DNA from: a virus
DNA: 22,487 nt
Virus record (IMG/VR): IMGVR_UViG_3300025816_002203
Span: 1 to 22,487 of that record
Direction: 5' to 3' (one strand)
The notes under the pieces are model-generated. The model was not told the origin of the DNA and searched no databases. It saw nothing but the letters and a program-made list of their open reading frames with translations. A program made the translations under genes and the position numbers. Shown here one piece after another: positions 17,858 to 22,487 of this stretch; within the stretch, counting starts at the first letter, position 1, and each line of letters begins with the position of its first letter.

Positions 17858-18527
17858 ATTAAAATTTGAAGATCATATTGAACAAATAGATAAGGAAATA
17901 AAGAAAAGAAGATCCAAGTGGAACCTAACAGCTCTCTCATGGATGGACTTTGATGACGTTTCTCAAATTCTTAGGATCCATATATTTAACAAATGGCATT
18001 TATATGACATTAACAAACCGTTAAATCCGTGGATTAATAGAATAATTTCTAATCAGATTAAAAACTTAATCCGTAACAATTATGGTAATTACTGTAGACC
18101 CTGTCTGAAATGTGCTGCAGCAGAAGCTGGAGACTTATGTTACATATACGGTAAACAAAGTGAAGCCTGCCCTCTTTTTGCTAACTGGAGCAAGACAAAA
18201 AAACAAGCTTATAACGCTAAACTCCCCGTCTCGATAAACGATCATACCTATGAGTTAAACGCTGCCGAATACAGCAATATTGATATTATAAGAGTTATGG
18301 AAAAAGTTAACGCAAAGATGAGGGAAAGTCTAAAACCAGCTGAATGGAAAATATACAAAGCTCTGTATATTGATCATATGTCTGAAGAAGATGCTGCAAC
18401 ATTGATGGGGTATAAAACAAATGAAAAAAACCGTGTCCCCGGGTATAAACAAATTAAAAATGTAAAAAAAGCTATTATTAATAAAGTCAAAAAAATGTTA
18501 AATGATGGCGATATAGAAATACTATGA
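17844..18527 (+). CDS. Divergent sigma factor with Cys-rich insertion
   Basis: 227 residues from the ATG at 17844 (a start at 17820 would also work). Residues 36-80 (DFDDVSQILRIHIFNKWHLYDINKPLNPWINRIISNQIKNLIRN) read as sigma region 2, including the WI.RI..N..KN..R helix that contacts the -10. Residues 163-219 (LKPAEWKIYKALYIDHMSEEDAATLMGY... IKNVKKAIINKVKKML) look like a degenerate region 4. Between them CRPCLKC (84-90), C99 and C109 form a likely zinc-binding insert. T4 gp55-type late sigma factors are similarly reduced. It probably directs the host RNA polymerase to the GTGTAA motifs before late genes, including the one that starts its own unit. Confidence 0.7.
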   Translation: MRKPKLKFEDHIEQIDKEIKKRRSKWNLTALSWMDFDDVSQILRIHIFNKWHLYDINKPLNPWINRIISNQIKNLIRNNYGNYCRPCLKCAAAEAGDLCYIYGKQSEACPLFANWSKTKKQAYNAKLPVSINDHTYELNAAEYSNIDIIRVMEKVNAKMRESLKPAEWKIYKALYIDHMSEEDAATLMGYKTNEKNRVPGYKQIKNVKKAIINKVKKMLNDGDIEIL

Positions 18528-19633
18528 GCGCTAAAACGTTTACCCTTAGTCCAGACCAAGAACTAGCTATCCTAAAATTATGGAACAGCGGAGAAGATAA
18601 GAATCTTTATATAAATGAGATTATGAAATCTATCTTTCCCGATTTACCAAAAGATAAACAAGACGGGAGATCTAAAGAAGGAAGAGCTGTTAAAAAATTT
18701 TTATTAAACAAGGGTCTAGAAGCTAAAGTTACAAGTAAGCATTACCCAAAAGAAAAAACTGAATTAACCGAAGATCAAAAAGAGTATATATATAATAATT
18801 GTGGGTCTATGAGGGCTATGGAAATAGCTCGAGTTATATTTGAAGAACCTAAAATATCTGCACTCGATCTTAGATATAAAATTCTTTTAGAGTACTTAAA
18901 CAATATAGACAATAAGGTAAAGTACTCTGACGTTACACCTGAAGAGACCCCGGAAGGAGGATATGCTCCCCCCAAATCTGAAGCAAGAGCATTAGTAAGA
19001 GTTAATAAGTATGTTCATAACGGTATAGATAAAAATAAAGTTACTTCTAAACATAAAAGAAATCTTTCCACACTAATCGGGTACATGCATACGTATCGAT
19101 TCTTACATCAAATTGGTACATATTCTATAGAAACTGATAGGGAATTATTCGAGAGTAGTTTTGTAAGATATACATGGGACAAAGATGACCTTACTCAAGA
19201 AGAGGTGGATCAGTATATTGTTTTATCAGCAGAGGTGGTAATAGCTTCGAATATCCAACGAAGAGTTGAAAGACTGCAAACTCTATTAGATCAAAACGCT
19301 GAAGATACGGAAGGCCGCAGGATGGCAATGAGTTTGGTTGAAGCAATCAATACTGCACAAACTGAATATAATCAATGTGTAAACAGGCAAACTAAACTAC
19401 TGAATGAGTTAAAAGAAAAAAGAAGCCAACGGATGAGTAAACAGATGCAGCAATCTGCTTCTATTTTAAATCTGGTAGAACTTTGGAAAGATGAAGAGTC
19501 TCGCAATAAAATGATTAAGATAGCCGACCTTAGACGTAAAAATATTTCTTCGGAGATAGAAAGACTCGGGTCTATGGAGGAGATAAAGTCTAGGATAATG
19601 GGTATAAGCGAAGAAGAGGTTTTAAATGGTTAA
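18524..19633 (+). CDS. HTH/coiled-coil protein of the packaging unit
   Basis: 369 residues; its ATG overlaps the sigma stop (ATGA), so translation is coupled. The N-terminus has two HTH-like segments (LSPDQELAILKLWNSGED... INEIMKSIF; TEDQKEYIYNNCGSMRAMEIARVIF). The middle is helical, and the C-terminal third is a long coiled coil (VERLQTLLDQNAEDTEGRRMAMSLVEAINTAQTEYNQ... LKEKRSQRMSKQ). Position just before the nuclease and large terminase and the HTH plus coiled-coil build fit a DNA-recognition subunit of packaging, though 369 residues is longer than typical small terminases. No family match known to me. Confidence 0.65.
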   Translation: MSAKTFTLSPDQELAILKLWNSGEDKNLYINEIMKSIFPDLPKDKQDGRSKEGRAVKKFLLNKGLEAKVTSKHYPKEKTELTEDQKEYIYNNCGSMRAMEIARVIFEEPKISALDLRYKILLEYLNNIDNKVKYSDVTPEETPEGGYAPPKSEARALVRVNKYVHNGIDKNKVTSKHKRNLSTLIGYMHTYRFLHQIGTYSIETDRELFESSFVRYTWDKDDLTQEEVDQYIVLSAEVVIASNIQRRVERLQTLLDQNAEDTEGRRMAMSLVEAINTAQTEYNQCVNRQTKLLNELKEKRSQRMSKQMQQSASILNLVELWKDEESRNKMIKIADLRRKNISSEIERLGSMEEIKSRIMGISEEEVLNG

Positions 19634-20564
19634 GTGTAAAATATGTAAGAAAGAATTTACAAAAGATAAAGGGCTTCATTTACATTTGAAGGCTCATAAA
19701 ATTTCCGTAAAAGATTACTATCACAATCATTACCCTAGATATGATTTACATACAAAAAAACTTATCAAGTTTAAAAATAAAGATCAGTATTTTTCTTCAG
19801 ACTTTAATGATAAAAAAAGTTTAAAAAGTTGGCTCAAAAAGATTCCGATTGAAGAAGCTAGAGATTATTGTAAAAATTTACTTGTAAAAAGAAAGCTCGA
19901 AAAAAATATAGAGTATTCCCCGACACAAGTTGAACTGAGAACCTTACCCTTTCCTCCTATTCCTTTTTATGAAGTTATTTTTGATAATTATTATAAACTT
20001 TGTGAATCTTTAGGGTTTAAAAATAAATTGTCAGATCTTCCAAAAAAAATGGTTTTCAAAGAAAAATTTAACGAAGATCATTTAATATATATCGACTCAC
20101 GAGAACAGAAGCCTTTGAGAATTTTAGATTTCCCTACAGAGGTAAAAGGTTTGAAATTTGGGGACTACTGTTTAAATGATAAAGCTAAGACCCATAATAC
20201 TTACATAGAAAGAAAATCTGTACCTGATTTAATTGGTACTCTTAGTTCCGGTCTAGGAAGGTTTAAAAACGAAATATCTAAAGCTGCGGAAGAAGACGCT
20301 TATATGGTTATTTTAATTGAAAGAAAAATAGAAGAGTGTCTTGCTTTCAATAAATTAGCTCATGTGTATAAAAAAAATACTAGAGTTACTCCTGATTTTA
20401 TTTTTCATAATGTCAGGGACTTAATACAGCAATACCCCCACATACAATTTCTTTTCGTAGACGGAAGACAAGAATGCGTGAGGATAGTTAAAAAACTTTT
20501 ATTATCAGATGTTTTAAAAGATAAATTTGATCTTCAGCTAGCTTACGACTTAAAATTATTATAA
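19626..20564 (+). CDS. Zinc-finger plus ERCC4-type nuclease
   Basis: 312 residues. Start overlaps the preceding gene by 8 nt. Residues 4-24 form a C2H2 finger (CKICKKEF, then H20 and H24), followed by VKDYYHNHYP as in other phage zinc fingers. The C-terminal half is an ERCC4/XPF-type nuclease: IDSRE at 156-160, GDY at 179-181, the hallmark IERKSVPDL at 194-202 and RFKNE at 212-216. Such nucleases cut branched or forked DNA. Ending at the first base of the terminase ATG triplet, it is likely to act on concatemer branches during packaging or in recombination. Confidence 0.85.
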   Translation: MVKCKICKKEFTKDKGLHLHLKAHKISVKDYYHNHYPRYDLHTKKLIKFKNKDQYFSSDFNDKKSLKSWLKKIPIEEARDYCKNLLVKRKLEKNIEYSPTQVELRTLPFPPIPFYEVIFDNYYKLCESLGFKNKLSDLPKKMVFKEKFNEDHLIYIDSREQKPLRILDFPTEVKGLKFGDYCLNDKAKTHNTYIERKSVPDLIGTLSSGLGRFKNEISKAAEEDAYMVILIERKIEECLAFNKLAHVYKKNTRVTPDFIFHNVRDLIQQYPHIQFLFVDGRQECVRIVKKLLLSDVLKDKFDLQLAYDLKLL

Positions 20565-22396
20565 TGTGGTATTGTCCAGAAAAATATAAAACCTCTTTAC
20601 CTAACCTAAACGAAGAGTATAGAAAAATAGAAGGAGAAATAACAGATAGACAAGCTAAAATAACTTTAGCTAAATTTCTTCGTCAAAATTTAGGTTTTAC
20701 GACAGAACTTTTGTCAGGTATTAAATTAGCTCCTTTTCAAGAGATTACATTAAAAGCATTTTTTAATCGTAACTTTAATATGTGCGTTTGGGGGCGTGGT
20801 TGTGGTAAAAGTTTTATAGCGGCGGTTTATTGTTTTTTACAATGTGTTTTTGAACCTAGGACAAAAATATTAATTGCTGGTCCTACTTTCCGTACAGCTC
20901 GATTTATTTTTAATAACATAGAAAAGATTGTTGAGTCTAAAGAGGCTCAAATGTTAGCTCATGCTTTCGGCGTTAAATCCAAACGTAATGATCAGTTTGA
21001 GTGGAAAATCAATGAAGGTACTATTACTGCTATTCCTTTAAGTGGTGAAAAAATTCGAGGATTTCGTGCTAACATTTTGGTACTGGACGAGTTCCTATTA
21101 TTACCTGAAGAAACAATCAAAAGTGTTCTCATGCCGTTTCTGGTAGCTCCTCAAGATATGGCAGAAAGAATTAAAATAAGAGAAATGGAGGATGAACTCA
21201 TAGCAAAAGGAGATATGGAGGAAAAGCATAGAATAGTGTTTAGGAATAATTCTAAAATGATAGCTTTATCCTCAGCGAGTTTCAGCTTTGAGAATTTATA
21301 TAAAACCTATAAAGAATGGATGGGGAATATTTATTCTGATGATATTTTACAATCAAATTATTTCATATCTCAAATGGGCTTTGATTCCATCCCTCCCGAT
21401 ATGATTGATACTACAGTTATAGAAGAAGCTCGATCAGGAGGCTCTTCCAACTCTTCTTTTTTACGAGAGTATTGCGCTCAGTTTACTGATGGAAGTGATA
21501 GTTATTTTAGTGCAAAGAAAATGTACGATTGTACTATTCCAGACGGCGAAAAACCTAACACACTTTTAAAGGGCGCTAAAGACCAACAGTATATCCTAGC
21601 AATTGACCCAAGTTTTAGTAATAGTCCTAGCTCCGATTATTTCGCCATGTCCGTTTTGGAAATCGACCCAGACGCTTCTAATAACTCTACGTTAGTTCAC
21701 TCTTATGCTGTAGCTGGGGGAAATCTCAAAGATCATATAAAATACCTTTATTATATAGTGACAAGCTTTGATTTAAGTTTAATTATCATTGATAATGCCG
21801 GGTACCAATTTATTGATAGCGCTAACGAGTCTGAATTATTTACTAACTCAAAAATTAATCTTAAGTTTTTCGATTATAATAGTGATAAATCAGGAGTCGA
21901 TTATCAAAATATGTTACTCAAGGCTAAGGGTCAGTATAACAAAAAAGAAGGTGCTATCTGCTTTAAACAGTTATTTTCTACTACTTTCTTAAGAGAAGCT
22001 AACGAATACCTACAGGCTTCTATTGACCATCGTCGTATTTGGTTCGGATCTAGAACTGCTGCTTGTGGAAGTTTTTTCGATAAAGCTACTAATCAGGCAG
22101 TCCCTCTCAAGCTTACCCCTCACGATACAAAAGGCGAATTTATAGAGTTCCAAGATGACATGATTCATCAAACTAAAAAGCAGTGCGCTTTAGTTGAAGT
22201 CAAGACCACAGCTAAAGGAGCACAAACTTTTGATTTACCTCAACACTTACGTCGCAGTAGTTCTGTCAACCGAGCTAGAAAAGATAATTACACCACACTA
22301 ATGTTAGGTAATTGGGCAATTAAGGCCTATAATGATATTAAAAATACCAAACAAGAGGAAATTAACTGTACGTTTACTCCCAAAATGTTTGGTTAA
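20564..22396 (+). CDS. Terminase large subunit (TerL, T4-type)
   Basis: 610 residues, start overlapping the nuclease stop by 1 nt (TAATG). The ATPase has Walker A WGRGCGKS (76-83), Walker B ILVLDEF (171-177) and the coupling motif ALSSASF (234-240). The RNase H-fold nuclease has D348 in YILAIDPSFSN, D410 in LIIIDNAG and the acidic pair D531/D532 in FQDDMIHQTKK. It cuts concatemeric DNA and pumps it into the procapsid through the portal. Length and order are as in T4 gp17. Complete. A late motif and the next gene follow. Confidence 0.95.
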   Translation: MWYCPEKYKTSLPNLNEEYRKIEGEITDRQAKITLAKFLRQNLGFTTELLSGIKLAPFQEITLKAFFNRNFNMCVWGRGCGKSFIAAVYCFLQCVFEPRTKILIAGPTFRTARFIFNNIEKIVESKEAQMLAHAFGVKSKRNDQFEWKINEGTITAIPLSGEKIRGFRANILVLDEFLLLPEETIKSVLMPFLVAPQDMAERIKIREMEDELIAKGDMEEKHRIVFRNNSKMIALSSASFSFENLYKTYKEWMGNIYSDDILQSNYFISQMGFDSIPPDMIDTTVIEEARSGGSSNSSFLREYCAQFTDGSDSYFSAKKMYDCTIPDGEKPNTLLKGAKDQQYILAIDPSFSNSPSSDYFAMSVLEIDPDASNNSTLVHSYAVAGGNLKDHIKYLYYIVTSFDLSLIIIDNAGYQFIDSANESELFTNSKINLKFFDYNSDKSGVDYQNMLLKAKGQYNKKEGAICFKQLFSTTFLREANEYLQASIDHRRIWFGSRTAACGSFFDKATNQAVPLKLTPHDTKGEFIEFQDDMIHQTKKQCALVEVKTTAKGAQTFDLPQHLRRSSSVNRARKDNYTTLMLGNWAIKAYNDIKNTKQEEINCTFTPKMFG

Positions 22397-22406
22397 GTGT
22401 AAAATT
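22397..22406 (+). promoter_or_regulatory. Late-type motif GTGTAAAATT
   Basis: GTGTAAAATT starts at the terminase stop and lies 10 nt before the ATG at 22417. Confidence 0.5.
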
Positions 22407-22416
22407 ATATTAAATT

Positions 22417-22487
22417 ATGGCAGTAAGGAAGAAAACGGAACAAGGCTCGGAACCTTTGATGGCTATGCATGAATCGACAGCTAGTCA
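22417..22487 (+). CDS. Partial gene after terminase (portal position)
   Basis: Only the first 23 codons are in the window (MAVRKKTEQGSEPLMAMHE...). The sequence itself is not diagnostic; its place directly after TerL, with a late motif 10 nt upstream, makes a portal or other head gene likely. Confidence 0.5.
   Translation, partial: MAVRKKTEQGSEPLMAMHESTAS

Overview
This window reads as part of a large, AT-rich, tailed double-stranded DNA phage genome (Caudoviricetes) of unknown host. The evidence is a T4-type large terminase, a partial gene directly after it where a portal gene usually sits, a divergent phage sigma factor, PhoH, a 2OG-Fe(II) dioxygenase, a GP88-like protein, a DUF932 protein, a RuvB-like ATPase and a SleB-type hydrolase. 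No tRNA, rRNA, integrase or transposase gene was found.

Layout. 1-1030 is non-coding: terminators, then a repeat-rich stretch of A/C-rich iteron-like repeats, a 26-bp direct repeat, three bipartite AATTGTGAAT...AAATAC units and a very AT-rich tract. It looks like a replication origin or control region and lies directly upstream of a RuvB-like ATPase. 1074-11249 is an accessory, probably early region. It holds about 22 mostly small genes in short units, largely on the minus strand, interrupted by four GGGGCCCC-centred palindromic repeats and several likely small RNAs. A GC-rich untranslated stretch (11250-11380) marks the change to 11484-22487, which carries virion and packaging genes: a 2OG oxygenase, a tandem pair of paralogous putative virion proteins, a Gly-rich repeat protein, a membrane coiled-coil protein, a DUF6582-like protein, a mini-MscS, PhoH, a zinc-ribbon protein, a sigma factor, an HTH/coiled-coil protein, a zinc-finger/ERCC4 nuclease, the large terminase and a partial next gene.

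Two promoter classes can be read by eye. In the left half, at least ten genes have a sigma70-like promoter (TTGACA or TTGCRW, exactly 16 bp, TANNNT) with the ATG exactly 6 nt after the -10 hexamer, so the transcript should start at or next to the start codon (leaderless mRNA). Several also share an AAAATAATCAYTCTTTTTCC box directly upstream of the -35. In the right half, nine genes on both strands instead have GTGTAAnnTn 4-14 nt upstream of the ATG and no -35. A sigma-like protein encoded at 17844-18527 is the obvious candidate to read these. Shine-Dalgarno sequences are almost absent; downstream genes tend to have short A-rich leaders.

The most unusual points are the leaderless promoter grammar with its duplicated micro-gene cassettes, the late GTGTAA motif paired with a Cys-rich sigma factor, the four mobile-looking palindromes (three carry a promoter and one supplies the last codons of a gene), the mini-MscS gene, and the candidate iteron origin. 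All functions are inferred from motifs read by eye; no searches were run.
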